Shown piece after piece: positions 6,975 through 15,699 of a stretch of DNA of 24,742 nt (its first letter is position 1; each line of letters starts with the position of its first letter). Source of the stretch: Rhizobiales bacterium CCH10-E5 (GTDB lineage Bacteria > Pseudomonadota > Alphaproteobacteria > Rhizobiales > Beijerinckiaceae). Under the pieces are notes generated by a model. It ran no database searches. It saw only the letters and a program-made list of their open reading frames with translations, and was not told the DNA's origin. The DNA is taken from contig LSIG01000093.1 in assembly GCA_001556125.1 (NCBI GenBank), forward strand, positions 1 to 24,742, read 5' to 3'. The translations under genes were made by a program, and so were the position numbers.

Positions 6975-8015
6975 ATGAGCCTTACGACATCTGACCGGCC
7001 TGCGTTTCTTCGAGCCCTTGCCGGCGAAACCCTCACGACGCCTCCGATCTGGATGATGCGCCAGGCGGGCCGGTATCTGCCGGAGTACCGCGAGCTCCGG
7101 GCCAAGGCCGGCAGCTTCCTCGGCCTCTGCTACAATCCGGAATGGGCTGCTGAGGTCACCCTCCAGCCGATCCGCCGCTTCGGTTTCGACGCCGCGATCC
7201 TGTTCTCCGATATTCTCGTCGTGCCGCAGGCGCTCGGCCAGAAGCTCTGGTTCGTCGAGGGCGAAGGTCCCCGTCTCGAACCGGTTGCCGATCGTGACAG
7301 GCTGTCCGAGATCGACAGGCATGCCGGGCTTTCCGTGCTGGATCCTGTCATCGAGACGGTGCGGCGTGTCCGCGCCGGGCTTCCGACGGGAACGGCCTTC
7401 ATCGGCTTCTGCGGCGCGCCCTGGACAGTGGCGACCTATATGGTCGCGGGCCGGGGCACTCCGGATCAGGGGCCAGCCAAGGACCTCTTCACCCGCGACG
7501 AGGCGCTGTTCCGGGACATTATCGACCGGATCGTCGCGACCTCGATCGATTATCTCTGTGCGCAGATCGAGGCCGGTGTCGATGCGGTCCAGATCTTCGA
7601 CAGCTGGGCCGGTTCGCTGGGCGAGGCCGATTTCGAGCGCTGGTGCATCGAGCCGACGCGGCGGATCGTCGATGGTGTGCGCGCCCGCCAGCCGAAGGCC
7701 CGGATCATCGGTTTCCCGCGTGGCGCGGGCAGGCTGATCCCAGCCTATGTCCGCGGCACCGGCGTCGATGCGGTGGGCCTCGAATCGGAGATCGATCGCG
7801 GTTTCGCCCGTGACGAGATCCAGTCGCTCGTGCCCGTGCAGGGCAATCTCGATCCGCTGGTGCTGAGGGCCGGCGGTCCCGAGCTGGAGCGCGAGATTGC
7901 GGCCGTGCTAGAGGCGTTCGGCCAAGGACCCTTCGTCTTCAATCTCGGGCACGGCATCCTGCCGGACACCCCGATCGCGCATGTCGAGCGGCTGCTGGCT
8001 GCGGTGAGGGGCTGA
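6975..8015 (+). CDS. hemE: Uroporphyrinogen decarboxylase
   Basis: Removes four acetate carboxyl groups from uroporphyrinogen III to give coproporphyrinogen III in haem synthesis; cytosolic. The 346-residue product has the N-terminal signature '[15 protein letters not shown]' (Arg29 and Arg33 for substrate carboxylates), '[16 protein letters not shown]' with the catalytic-site Asp79, and '[18 protein letters not shown]' and '[12 protein letters not shown]' (conserved His). The ATG at 6975 gives [15 protein letters not shown], as in relatives, with GGGGGATGG about 7 bp upstream. Upstream in-frame codons back to 6825 would translate the origin region and are rejected. It is the first gene of the rightward hemE-hemJ-rho run and flanks the candidate origin. 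Confidence 0.96.
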   Translation: MSLTTSDRPAFLRALAGETLTTPPIWMMRQAGRYLPEYRELRAKAGSFLGLCYNPEWAAEVTLQPIRRFGFDAAILFSDILVVPQALGQKLWFVEGEGPRLEPVADRDRLSEIDRHAGLSVLDPVIETVRRVRAGLPTGTAFIGFCGAPWTVATYMVAGRGTPDQGPAKDLFTRDEALFRDIIDRIVATSIDYLCAQIEAGVDAVQIFDSWAGSLGEADFERWCIEPTRRIVDGVRARQPKARIIGFPRGAGRLIPAYVRGTGVDAVGLESEIDRGFARDEIQSLVPVQGNLDPLVLRAGGPELEREIAAVLEAFGQGPFVFNLGHGILPDTPIAHVERLLAAVRG

Positions 8016-8045
8016 CCGCAGTGGGCAGGACGGAGCGCGTTCGCG

Positions 8046-8468
8046 ATGTATGAGTGGCTGAAGGCCTTCCACGTGCTGGCGGTGATCTCCTGGATGGCCG
8101 GGATGCTCTATCTGCCGCGCCTCATGGTCTATCATGTCGATGCACCGCCGGGCTCGGTGCAGTCCGAGACGTTCAAGGTGATGGAGCGGCGGCTGCTCCG
8201 GGGCATCATGACCCCATCGATGATCGTCACCTGGGTGCTCGGCCTCTACCTCGCCTGGGCGGCGTTCGGCTTCAAGGGCGGCTGGCTGCACGGCAAGATC
8301 CTGCTCGTCGTGCTGCTTTCGGGCGTCCATGGCTATCTCGTCGGCCGCGTCCGGGACTTCGCTAACGATCGGAACACGAAGTCGGGCCGCTTCTACCGGG
8401 TGATCAACGAGGTGCCTGCCGTGCTGATGGTCGGCATCGTCATTCTCGTCATCGTCAAGCCGTTCTGA
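8046..8468 (+). CDS. hemJ: Protoporphyrinogen IX oxidase HemJ
   Basis: Integral membrane haem-b protein that oxidises protoporphyrinogen IX to protoporphyrin IX; it replaces HemG/HemY in many alphaproteobacteria and cyanobacteria. The 140-residue product has about four hydrophobic segments (roughly 5-25, 55-75, 83-103 and 120-138). The conserved His9 in 'WLKAFHVLAVISWMAGMLYLPRL' and Lys84 in 'HGKILLVVLLSGVHGY' correspond to the essential His and Lys of the family. It starts 30 bp after hemE and is probably co-transcribed with it, placing two haem-pathway steps together beside the origin. Confidence 0.94.
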   Translation: MYEWLKAFHVLAVISWMAGMLYLPRLMVYHVDAPPGSVQSETFKVMERRLLRGIMTPSMIVTWVLGLYLAWAAFGFKGGWLHGKILLVVLLSGVHGYLVGRVRDFANDRNTKSGRFYRVINEVPAVLMVGIVILVIVKPF

Positions 8469-8516
8469 GGCGCCTGCGGTTTCGCGCTTGAGCAGGACGC
8501 GGTTTCCGGTTATCAG

Positions 8517-8550
8517 ACATCACGCTTCTCCAGCGTTCTCCCTGTTGTCG
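8517..8550 (+). promoter_or_regulatory. Pyrimidine-rich rho leader segment, possible rut-like element
   Basis: The 218-bp gap between hemJ and rho contains a C/T-rich, G-poor stretch around 8517-8550 (core ACGCTTCTCCAGCGTTCTCC, with two similar halves). In Escherichia coli rho is controlled by Rho-dependent attenuation in its leader. A similar loop here is an inference from base composition and position only. No intrinsic terminator or recognised riboswitch is seen in the gap. Confidence 0.22.
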
Positions 8551-8686
8551 ATGGTTCGTGAGCCGACTGCCCTGGCAGCCGCTCGTGGCGCACAACCCCA
8601 GCGCCGTCCGTCCGGGCCTGTCGATCATCCCATTACCGTCCTGATTGCGGCCTCGCAGGTCGCGACATTTCCGATCCGGGTGCCCC

Positions 8687-9952
8687 ATGCGGGAAATCAA
8701 GCTCCAAGACCTCAAGGTCAAATCGCCGACCGAACTGCTCGCCTTCTCGGAGGGGCTCGAGGTCGAGAACGCCAGCACGATGCGCAAGCAGGAGCTGATG
8801 TTCGCGATCCTGAAGCAGCTCGCCGCGAGGGAGACCGAGATTCTCGGCGAGGGCGTGGTCGAGGTCCTGCCCGACGGTTTCGGCTTCCTGCGGTCGCCCG
8901 ATTCGAACTACCTGCCGGGTCCCGACGACATTTATGTCTCTCCGACGCAGATCCGGAAATTCGGTCTGCGCACCGGTGACACGGTCGAGGGGCCAATTCG
9001 CAGCCCCAAGGACGGCGAGCGCTATTTCGCCCTGCTCAAGGTTAACACGATCAATTTCGAGGATCCCGAGCGGATCAAGCACAAGATCAATTTCGACAAT
9101 CTGACGCCGCTCTATCCCGACGAGCGACTGCGGCTCGAGGTTGCCGAACCGGCCAAGAGGGATTTCTCGGCCCGCGTCATCGACATCGTCGCCCCGATCG
9201 GCAAGGGCCAGCGCGCTCTGATCGTCGCGCCGCCGCGCACCGGCAAGACCGTGCTGCTGCAGAACATCGCACAGTCGATCACCACCAATCATCCCGAATG
9301 CTATCTCATCGTTCTGCTAATCGACGAGCGGCCGGAAGAGGTCACCGACATGCAGCGCTCGGTGAAGGGCGAGGTCGTCTCCTCGACCTTTGACGAGCCG
9401 GCCACGCGCCACGTCCAGGTTGCGGAGATGGTCATCGAGAAGGCGAAGCGCCTGGTCGAACATGGCCGCGACGTGGTGATTCTGCTGGATTCGATCACCC
9501 GCCTCGGCCGCGCCTACAACACGGTCGTCCCCTCCTCCGGCAAGGTGCTGACCGGCGGTGTCGACGCCAACGCCCTGCAGCGGCCCAAGCGCTTCTTCGG
9601 CGCGGCCCGCAACATCGAGGAAGGCGGCTCGCTGACCATCGTCGCCACCGCGCTGATCGACACCGGCAGCCGCATGGACGAGGTCATCTTCGAGGAGTTC
9701 AAGGGCACCGGTAACTCGGAAATCGTGCTGGACCGCAAGGTCTCCGACAAGCGCATCTTCCCGGCGATCGACATCCTCAAGTCGGGCACCCGCAAGGAAG
9801 AGCTCATCACGCCGAAGGATGTGCTCACCAAGACCTATGTGCTGCGCCGCATCCTCAATCCGATGGGCCCGCAGGACGCGATCGAGTTCCTGATGGACAA
9901 GCTGCGTCAGACGAAGCAGAACGCCGACTTCTTCGACTCCATGAACACCTGA
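8687..9952 (+). CDS. rho: Transcription termination factor Rho
   Basis: Hexameric RNA helicase that ends transcription of untranslated RNA. The 421-residue product shows the N-terminal Rho domain ('LKSPTEL'-like helices, 1-45), the cold-shock RNA-binding fold with RNP1 'GFGFLR' (64-69), the P-loop 'APPRTGKT' (181-188), '[13 protein letters not shown]' (Walker B region), the Q-loop '[13 protein letters not shown]' and the R-loop '[14 protein letters not shown]'. No large insertion is present. The ATG at 8687 ([10 protein letters not shown]) is the usual alphaproteobacterial start; a TTG at 8645 in frame is rejected. It is followed by two GC-rich hairpins (9954-9971 and 9980-10000) without a T-tract, then mnmE. 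Confidence 0.97.
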   Translation: MREIKLQDLKVKSPTELLAFSEGLEVENASTMRKQELMFAILKQLAARETEILGEGVVEVLPDGFGFLRSPDSNYLPGPDDIYVSPTQIRKFGLRTGDTVEGPIRSPKDGERYFALLKVNTINFEDPERIKHKINFDNLTPLYPDERLRLEVAEPAKRDFSARVIDIVAPIGKGQRALIVAPPRTGKTVLLQNIAQSITTNHPECYLIVLLIDERPEEVTDMQRSVKGEVVSSTFDEPATRHVQVAEMVIEKAKRLVEHGRDVVILLDSITRLGRAYNTVVPSSGKVLTGGVDANALQRPKRFFGAARNIEEGGSLTIVATALIDTGSRMDEVIFEEFKGTGNSEIVLDRKVSDKRIFPAIDILKSGTRKEELITPKDVLTKTYVLRRILNPMGPQDAIEFLMDKLRQTKQNADFFDSMNT

Positions 9953-10009
9953 GCGGCCGACGCGCCGGCCGATTCGGTGCCGTTCTGAGCTGCGGAACGG
10001 CCGAGAGCG

Positions 10010-11320
10010 ATGGTTGATCCTGCTACGCCTACGATCGTCGCTCTCTCCTCCGCGCCCGGACGGGCGGGTGTCGCCGTCGTCAGGGTGTCGGGACCGCGCG
10101 TTCGATTCGTTCTCGAAACAATCGCCGGCGTCGTGCCCTCCCCGCGCCAGGCGACGCTGCGGGCCTTGCGGGACGCCGCCGGCGATGTCGTCGATCAGGC
10201 TCTCGTCCTGTTCTTTCCCCGCCCGGCCAGTTTCACCGGCGAGGATGTCGCCGAATTCCACATTCACGGCTCGCGCGCGGTTCTGGCGCGGCTATTGGGC
10301 CTGCTCTCGTCGCAGGATGGCGTTCGTCTGGCCGAGCCTGGCGAATTCACCCGGCGCGCCTTCGAGGCCGGAAAGCTCGACCTCGCCGCAGTCGAAGGTC
10401 TGGCGGATCTGATCGATTCGGAAACGGAATGGCAGAGGCGTCAGGCGCTGCGCCAGATGGACGGTGCGCTGGGCACGGCGGTGGCCGGCTGGCGCCAGCC
10501 GTTGGTGGAAGCCCAGGCGCTGCTCGCGGCCGAACTCGACTTCTCGGATGAGGGCGATGTCGAGGGTCCCCTGGTGGAGCGGGCGCTTCAACGCGCTGCC
10601 AGCGTCCTCGCCGGGCTCCGGGATGCCCAGCGTGGCTTCGCCCATGGCGAACGGGTTCGCGAGGGATTCGTCGTGGTGCTGGCGGGGCCACCCAATGCGG
10701 GCAAGTCCAGCCTGCTGAACGCCCTCGCCCGGCGCGAGGTCGCGATCGTCTCACCGGTCGCCGGCACGACGCGTGATGCCATCGAAGTCCGCCTCGATCT
10801 CGATGGTCTTCCGGTCACCCTGATCGACACGGCTGGACTGCGCGACAGCGACGATGCGATCGAGGCCGAAGGTGTGCGGCGTGCGCGCGACCTCGCTGCC
10901 AAGGCGGACCTCGTGTTGAGCCTGCGCGCGATCGATTCGGATGCGGATCGAGACCATCCCGGCGGCTCCGTCATCGCGCTCGCAACGAAAGCCGATCTCG
11001 GAGGGACAGCCCGTCCCGGCGAATTGCGGATCTCCGCCCGGAGCGGCGAAGGAATGCCGCAACTCCTCGCGCTATTGGTGCGGCGGCTGGCCGGCGAAGA
11101 GCAGCCCGAACCGGCGCTCCTCACGCGAGAGCGTCATCGCGCGGCGATCGCGGAGGCTGTCGTCGCTCTGGAGCGCATTCTGGCTTCGCCCGGCGCACCG
11201 GCCGAGCTGCTGGCCGAGGATCTGCGTCTGGCCGTGCGCGCGCTCGAACGGCTGCTGGGGCGCGTCGATGTCGAGGATGTGCTGGACCAGCTCTTCGCTG
11301 GCTTCTGCATCGGCAAATAG
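10010..11320 (+). CDS. mnmE: tRNA modification GTPase MnmE
   Basis: With MnmG, MnmE adds the carboxymethylaminomethyl (or aminomethyl) group to wobble uridine 34 of certain tRNAs. The 436-residue product has the N-terminal folate-binding domain ('IVALSSAPGRAGVAVVRVSG', 'PASFTGEDVAEFHIHG'), a helical domain, and an inserted G domain: G1 'GPPNAGKS' (226-233), G2 'TTRD' (253-256), G3 'DTAG' (273-276) and G4 'TKAD' (326-329, with T replacing the usual N). The C-terminal 'CIGK' (433-436) carries the essential Cys. A GAGAG lies just before the ATG. MnmG follows in the same direction after 69 bp, so both partners are adjacent. Confidence 0.97.
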   Translation: MVDPATPTIVALSSAPGRAGVAVVRVSGPRVRFVLETIAGVVPSPRQATLRALRDAAGDVVDQALVLFFPRPASFTGEDVAEFHIHGSRAVLARLLGLLSSQDGVRLAEPGEFTRRAFEAGKLDLAAVEGLADLIDSETEWQRRQALRQMDGALGTAVAGWRQPLVEAQALLAAELDFSDEGDVEGPLVERALQRAASVLAGLRDAQRGFAHGERVREGFVVVLAGPPNAGKSSLLNALARREVAIVSPVAGTTRDAIEVRLDLDGLPVTLIDTAGLRDSDDAIEAEGVRRARDLAAKADLVLSLRAIDSDADRDHPGGSVIALATKADLGGTARPGELRISARSGEGMPQLLALLVRRLAGEEQPEPALLTRERHRAAIAEAVVALERILASPGAPAELLAEDLRLAVRALERLLGRVDVEDVLDQLFAGFCIGK

Positions 11321-11389
11321 CGCCGGCGCCGGCCCGTGTCCCGCGCGATAATGTTTGACCTGCCGGCGTCGCTTCGCTAGCCAAACGCG

Positions 11390-13273
11390 ATGTCCCACAA
11401 CCCGTCCGAGAGCTGCTACGACGTCGTGGTCGTCGGTGGCGGTCATGCTGGCGTCGAGGCTGCGGCCGCTGCTGCGCGTTTCGGCGCGCGGACCGCGTTA
11501 ATCACGCACCGGCTCGAGACGATCGGCGTGATGTCGTGCAACCCCGCGATCGGCGGTCTCGGCAAGGGCCATCTCGTCCGCGAGATCGATGCGCTCGATG
11601 GCCTGATGGCGCGCGCGGCCGATCGGGGCGGTATCCAGTTCCGCATGCTTAACCGGCGCAAGGGCCCGGCCGTGCGCGGTCCGCGCGCGCAGGCCGACCG
11701 CAAGCTCTACCGTCAGGCCCTCCAGGATCTCCTGGCAGAGCAGGACGGGTTGACGCAGATTGCGGGCGACGTCTTCGATCTGGACGTTCGCGTTGGCCGC
11801 GTCGCAGGCGTGATCCTTGCCGATGGGCGGCGATTCGGTGCCGGAACGGTCGTGCTGACGACCGGGACGTTCCTGCGGGGGCTGATCCATATCGGCGAAA
11901 CGCGAATTCCCGCCGGTCGTGTCGAGGAGGCGCCCTCGCTCGGCCTTTCGGCGACGCTGGAGCGCTACGGCTTCCCGCTCGGCCGGCTGAAGACCGGGAC
12001 GCCCCCGCGCTTGGACGGCCGCACCATCGATTGGGCGGCGCTCGAGATGCAGGCGGGGGATGACCCGCCCGAGCCCTTCTCGGCGCTGACCGATCGGATC
12101 GCCACGCCACAGATCGCCTGCGGCATCACCCGCACGACGCTGGCCAGCCATGATTTGATCCGCGGCAATCTCCACCGCGCGCCGATGTTCTCGGGTCAGA
12201 TCGAAGGACGGGGACCGCGCTATTGTCCCTCGATCGAGGACAAGGTCGGGCGCTTCGGCGATCGGGACGGCCATCAGATCTTTCTGGAGCCCGAGGGACT
12301 GGACGACGACACCGTCTACCCGAACGGGATTTCGACCTCGCTGCCGGAGGATGTTCAGCGTGGCTTGCTGGCGACGATCCCAGGTTTGGAGCGTGCCGCG
12401 ATGCTGCGCCCGGGCTATGCGATCGAATATGATTTCGTCGATCCTCGCGCCCTGCGGAACACGCTCGAGACGCGGGCGATCGCTGGGCTCTTTCTCGCGG
12501 GGCAGATCAACGGCACGACGGGCTATGAGGAAGCCGGCGCCCAGGGTGTGCTGGCAGGGTTGAATGCGGCGCGCCGCGCGAGCGGTGCCGAGCCCATCGT
12601 GCTGGAGCGAACCGCCTCCTATACCGGGGTGATGGTCGACGATCTGGTCACGCGGGGCGTTACGGAGCCGTACCGAATGTTCACCTCGCGAGCCGAATTC
12701 CGGCTGTCGCTGCGCGTCGACAATGCCGATGAGCGGCTGACCAGCCTCGGCGCGAGCCTCGGTGTCGTCGGATCCAGGCGGCATGAGGTCTTTCAGGCGC
12801 AGCAGGCGGAAACGCAGGCCCTTACGGCTCAGCTTCGTTCGCTGACCCTGTCGCCGCAGCAGGCCGAGGCTGCGGGGCTACAACTGAACCGCGACGGGCT
12901 GCGTCGCAGCGCCTATCAGATCCTGTCCTACCCCGATGTCGGTTTTGACAGGCTCGCCGCGATCTGGCCTGAGCTGGGCGGCTATTCCCCCCGGACCATC
13001 GCCCGCGTGACGGCCGACGCCGTTTATTCCGTCTATCTGGATCGTCAGGCGGACGAGATCGCATCCTATCAGCGCGATCAGGCGCTGAAGCTCCCGGATG
13101 ATCTCGACCTCGACGGCATTTCCGGGCTGTCCAACGAACTCAAGGCGAAACTGCGCACCGAACGGCCGGCCGATATCGCCCAGGCCGGCCGGATCGAGGG
13201 CATGACCCCTGCCGCTCTGACGCTGCTCGCGGCCCATTCGCGCAAGCGCCGCATCGCCGCGGCCGCCGGGTGA
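11390..13273 (+). CDS. mnmG: tRNA uridine-5-carboxymethylaminomethyl modification enzyme MnmG (GidA)
   Basis: FAD/NADH-dependent partner of MnmE in wobble-uridine modification. In the 627-residue product the FAD-binding Rossmann motif is '[14 protein letters not shown]' (GGGHAG at 16-21), followed by '[30 protein letters not shown]', the most conserved stretch of the family. '[10 protein letters not shown]' contains the conserved Cys279, and '[21 protein letters not shown]' closes the FAD site. The C-terminal helical domain ends with 'HSRKRR'. No clear Shine-Dalgarno precedes the ATG; a TTGACC-N17-TAGCCA motif ends about 7 bp before it, so a leaderless transcript is possible. The TGA stop is the first three bases of a TGATCCACA DnaA-box-like motif. 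Confidence 0.97.
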   Translation: MSHNPSESCYDVVVVGGGHAGVEAAAAAARFGARTALITHRLETIGVMSCNPAIGGLGKGHLVREIDALDGLMARAADRGGIQFRMLNRRKGPAVRGPRAQADRKLYRQALQDLLAEQDGLTQIAGDVFDLDVRVGRVAGVILADGRRFGAGTVVLTTGTFLRGLIHIGETRIPAGRVEEAPSLGLSATLERYGFPLGRLKTGTPPRLDGRTIDWAALEMQAGDDPPEPFSALTDRIATPQIACGITRTTLASHDLIRGNLHRAPMFSGQIEGRGPRYCPSIEDKVGRFGDRDGHQIFLEPEGLDDDTVYPNGISTSLPEDVQRGLLATIPGLERAAMLRPGYAIEYDFVDPRALRNTLETRAIAGLFLAGQINGTTGYEEAGAQGVLAGLNAARRASGAEPIVLERTASYTGVMVDDLVTRGVTEPYRMFTSRAEFRLSLRVDNADERLTSLGASLGVVGSRRHEVFQAQQAETQALTAQLRSLTLSPQQAEAAGLQLNRDGLRRSAYQILSYPDVGFDRLAAIWPELGGYSPRTIARVTADAVYSVYLDRQADEIASYQRDQALKLPDDLDLDGISGLSNELKAKLRTERPADIAQAGRIEGMTPAALTLLAAHSRKRRIAAAAG

Positions 13274-13324
13274 TCCACAGGCGCGCCATCCCTCTGTTGA
13301 TAACAGGCCGATGACTGTTGATAA
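13271..13324. promoter_or_regulatory. Cluster of three DnaA-box-like 9-mers at the mnmG-rsmG junction
   Basis: TGATCCACA at 13271-13279 (plus strand, the Caulobacter-type box) is followed by TGTTGATAA at 13295-13303 and again at 13316-13324. The last two read TTATCAACA on the minus strand, one mismatch from TTATCCACA, and lie 21 bp apart, two helical turns. The cluster spans the mnmG stop, the 37-bp gap and the first codons of rsmG, and ends 34 bp before the perfect parS. DnaA binding is inferred. Confidence 0.45.
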
Positions 13325-13958
13325 TTTCGATCGCAGCCGCGCTTTGCGCTTGACGCCTGTTTCACGTGAAACAGAGGAGCGCCTCGCCCTGCTGGTCGCC
13401 GAACTCGAGCGCTGGCAGGCGGCGAAGAATCTGGTTTCCGGCGCCACCCTCGCCGATGTCTGGACACGGCATGTCGCCGATTCGCTACAGATCGCCCGGC
13501 TCGCGCCGGATGCGAAGACGTGGCTCGACCTCGGTTCCGGCGGAGGTTTCCCCGGTCTGGTGATCGGCATCTGCCTGGCCGAGTTTCCGGGCGGGCGCAT
13601 TCACCTCGTCGAGAGCAACAGCCGCAAATGCGCCTTTCTGCGGCATGCGGCGCGCCTGACCGGGGCGCCGGTGACCGTGCATGCAGCCCGGATCGAGGAC
13701 GTCATCGGCGATTTCACCGGTTGCGTCGATGTGGTGACGGCGCGGGCGCTCGCCCCCCTGCCCCAGCTTCTCGACTGGTGCAAAGAGTTGTTGAGAACGG
13801 GGACGTTGGGTCTCTTTCCGAAGGGACAACATCTAGATGCGGAATTGACGGAGTCGTCCAGATATTGGAAGATTCAGGCCTCAACGGTTTCCTCCGTGAC
13901 GGATGGGGCCGCAAGGATCCTGATGGTCCAAGCGGCCGAGAAACGGGCCGATCCATGA
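13311..13958 (+). CDS. rsmG: 16S rRNA (guanine527-N7)-methyltransferase RsmG (GidB)
   Basis: Methylates G527 in 16S rRNA using S-adenosylmethionine. The 215-residue product has the SAM-binding signature 'WLDLGSGGGFPGLVIG' (from about residue 70), 'HLVESNSRKCAFLRHAARLTG' (the acidic end of strand 2 and the conserved Lys) and 'DVVTARALAPLPQLLDW'. Codons 17-21 encode VSRET within 'TPVSRETEERL'; these bases form the perfect parS site, so protein and centromere constraints overlap. The ATG at 13311 is preceded by AACAGG at short distance. The stop overlaps the parA start as ATGA, suggesting coupling of rsmG with parAB. Confidence 0.95.
   Translation: MTVDNFDRSRALRLTPVSRETEERLALLVAELERWQAAKNLVSGATLADVWTRHVADSLQIARLAPDAKTWLDLGSGGGFPGLVIGICLAEFPGGRIHLVESNSRKCAFLRHAARLTGAPVTVHAARIEDVIGDFTGCVDVVTARALAPLPQLLDWCKELLRTGTLGLFPKGQHLDAELTESSRYWKIQASTVSSVTDGAARILMVQAAEKRADP
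13358..13373. other. Perfect parS centromere site within rsmG
   Basis: TGTTTCACGTGAAACA is the complete 16-bp palindromic consensus for chromosomal ParB. It lies inside the coding sequence of rsmG (codons 16-21), about 600 bp before parA and 1.4 kb before parB, and 6.6 kb from the parS-like site in the candidate origin. Embedding of parS in gid/par genes near the origin is known in many bacteria. Confidence 0.93.
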
Positions 13959-14785
13959 CCGACATGACCCCTGTTCCGATGCCGCGCCGCCCGCGCGTGC
14001 TCGCGCTCGCGAATCAGAAGGGCGGTGTCGGAAAGACCACGACCGCGATCAATCTGGGCACGGCGCTGGCGGCGATCGGCGAGAAGGTGCTGATCGTCGA
14101 TCTCGACCCGCAGGGCAACGCCTCGACCGGGCTGGGCGTCGACCGCCGCAGCCGCAAATCCTCGACCTATGATGTGCTGTGCGGGGATGTCGGGCTTGGC
14201 CAAGCCATGCAGGAGACGGCGGTTCCGGGTTTGTTTCTCGCTCCCTCGACGCTGGATCTGCTGGGGGTCGAGCTGGAAATCGCCGCCTCGAAGGATCGTG
14301 CCCATCGCCTGAAGAACGCGATCGACGAGCTGGTCTATGACCAGCGCTGCGCTGGCCTGACCTATGTCCTGATCGATTGCCCGCCGTCGCTGAGCCTGAT
14401 CACCATCAACGCGATGACGGCGTCCGATGCGGTGCTGGTGCCGTTGCAGTGTGAGTTCTTCGCGCTGGAAGGTCTGAGCCAGTTGCTCAAGACCGTGGAG
14501 CAGGTTCGCGCCGGCCTCAATCCCCGGCTGATCATCCAGGGCGTCGTGCTGACGATGTACGATCCGCGCAACAACCTCTCCGGTCAGGTCATGGCCGATG
14601 TGCGCGAATTCCTCGGCGACAAGGTTTACGAGACGGTGATCCCACGGAATGTGCGGGTCTCCGAGGCGCCCTCCTACGGGAAACCGGCGCTGCTCTACGA
14701 TTTGCGCTGCTCTGGCTCGCAGGCCTATCTCAAGCTGGCCTCCGAGGTCATCCGCCGCGAGCGCGCGCTGCGCGCAGCGGCCTGA
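13955..14785 (+). CDS. parA: Chromosome partitioning ATPase ParA
   Basis: ATPase that binds DNA non-specifically as a dimer and moves ParB-parS complexes apart. The 276-residue product has the deviant Walker A 'KGGVGKT' (22-28) with the signature Lys, 'VLIVDLDPQGNASTGLG' (A' motif), and Walker B 'YVLIDCPPSLSLITINAM'. It is a chromosomal (Soj-like) ParA: it has no N-terminal HTH domain of the plasmid type. The ATG at 13955 overlaps the rsmG TGA; MTDMTPVPMPRRPRVLALAN is a good start. parB follows after 25 bp in the same direction. Confidence 0.96.
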   Translation: MTDMTPVPMPRRPRVLALANQKGGVGKTTTAINLGTALAAIGEKVLIVDLDPQGNASTGLGVDRRSRKSSTYDVLCGDVGLGQAMQETAVPGLFLAPSTLDLLGVELEIAASKDRAHRLKNAIDELVYDQRCAGLTYVLIDCPPSLSLITINAMTASDAVLVPLQCEFFALEGLSQLLKTVEQVRAGLNPRLIIQGVVLTMYDPRNNLSGQVMADVREFLGDKVYETVIPRNVRVSEAPSYGKPALLYDLRCSGSQAYLKLASEVIRRERALRAAA

Positions 14786-14810
14786 AACAATCACGCAGAG
14801 GTTGAACGCG

Positions 14811-15695
14811 ATGGCGATGGCGGAAGAACAGGGGCGCTCGCGTCTCGGCCGCGGCCTGGCCGCCCTGATCGGCGATGTCGGGGAGGAAATCGGGGCGCTC
14901 GAACGGGCGCGTGGCCAGCGCCGCGTGCCGGTCGAATTTCTACGCCCGAGCGCGCGCAATCCGCGTCGCAGCTTTGCCGAGGGCGATCTCGAGGAGCTGA
15001 CGGCCTCCGTCAAGGAGCGCGGCATCCTGCAGCCGATCATCGTGCGCCCGATCGTCGGCATGATCGACGCCTATGAGATCATCGCCGGCGAGCGCCGCTG
15101 GCGTGCGGCGCAGCGGGCCGGCCTGCATGACGTGCCGGTCATTCTGGTCGAGGCGGATGATCGCGAAGCGCTGGAGATCGCCATCGTCGAGAACGTGCAG
15201 CGCACGGACCTCAATGCGATCGAGGAGGCGGCGGGCTATGAGCAACTCATCGCCGAGTTCAATTACACGCAGAACGATCTCGCGCGGGTGATCGGCAAGA
15301 GCCGCAGCCATGTCGCGAATACGCTGCGGCTGTCGAAGCTGCCCGCCTCCGTGCGTCAGATGGTCAGCGAGGGCTCCGTGTCCGCCGGCCACGCCCGCGC
15401 GCTGCTGTCCGTTTCGGACCCGGAACTGATGGCGCGCAAGATCGTCGATCAGGGGCTGAGCGTCCGCGACATCGAGCGCATCGTCCAGGAGGAATCGCGC
15501 GGCGAAACCAAGAGCATCGCGAGCAAGCCCAAGGTCGAGAAGGACCCGGACACGCGTGCCGTCGAAAAGGCGCTGGAAGAGGCGCTCGGCCTGTCCGTTT
15601 CAATCAGCCACCGCACCAATGGCAGTGGCGAGGTCAAGATCAGCTACAAGACGCTGGAGCAGCTCGACGCGCTCTGCCGCCGCCTGAAGGACTGA
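14811..15695 (+). CDS. parB: Chromosome partitioning protein ParB (CTP-dependent DNA clamp)
   Basis: Binds parS, loads as a CTP-dependent sliding clamp and links the origin region to ParA. The 294-residue product has the N-terminal ParA-contact motif 'LGRGLAALIG' (12-21), the CTP-binding 'AGERRWRAAQRAG' (GERR at 93-96) and 'IVENVQRTDLNAIEEA' (126-141), a helix-turn-helix around 'TQNDLARVIGKSRSHVANTLRL' (153-174), a charged linker (about 228-250) and a C-terminal dimerisation domain. AGAGG at 14797-14801 gives 9-nt spacing to the ATG at 14811; a second ATG at 14817 is less well placed. Its stop is only 4 bp from the convergent holA stop. Confidence 0.96.
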   Translation: MAMAEEQGRSRLGRGLAALIGDVGEEIGALERARGQRRVPVEFLRPSARNPRRSFAEGDLEELTASVKERGILQPIIVRPIVGMIDAYEIIAGERRWRAAQRAGLHDVPVILVEADDREALEIAIVENVQRTDLNAIEEAAGYEQLIAEFNYTQNDLARVIGKSRSHVANTLRLSKLPASVRQMVSEGSVSAGHARALLSVSDPELMARKIVDQGLSVRDIERIVQEESRGETKSIASKPKVEKDPDTRAVEKALEEALGLSVSISHRTNGSGEVKISYKTLEQLDALCRRLKD

Positions 15696-15699
15696 ACGG

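Noticed and set aside
8488..8515. Possible degenerate copy of the repeat seen at 19985-20032 in the hemJ-rho gap
   Set aside because: GAGCAGGA...CGGTTTCCGGTTATC is only loosely similar and lacks the paired GCCGAAAA/TTTTCGGC arms; not enough to call a repeat.
9954..10000. Two hairpins after rho as an intrinsic terminator
   Set aside because: Stems are only 6 bp, with no T-tract; left as a note in the rho entry.
11322..11333. GCCGGCGCCGGC palindrome after mnmE as a terminator
   Set aside because: No T-tract follows and such GC palindromes arise easily at this base composition.
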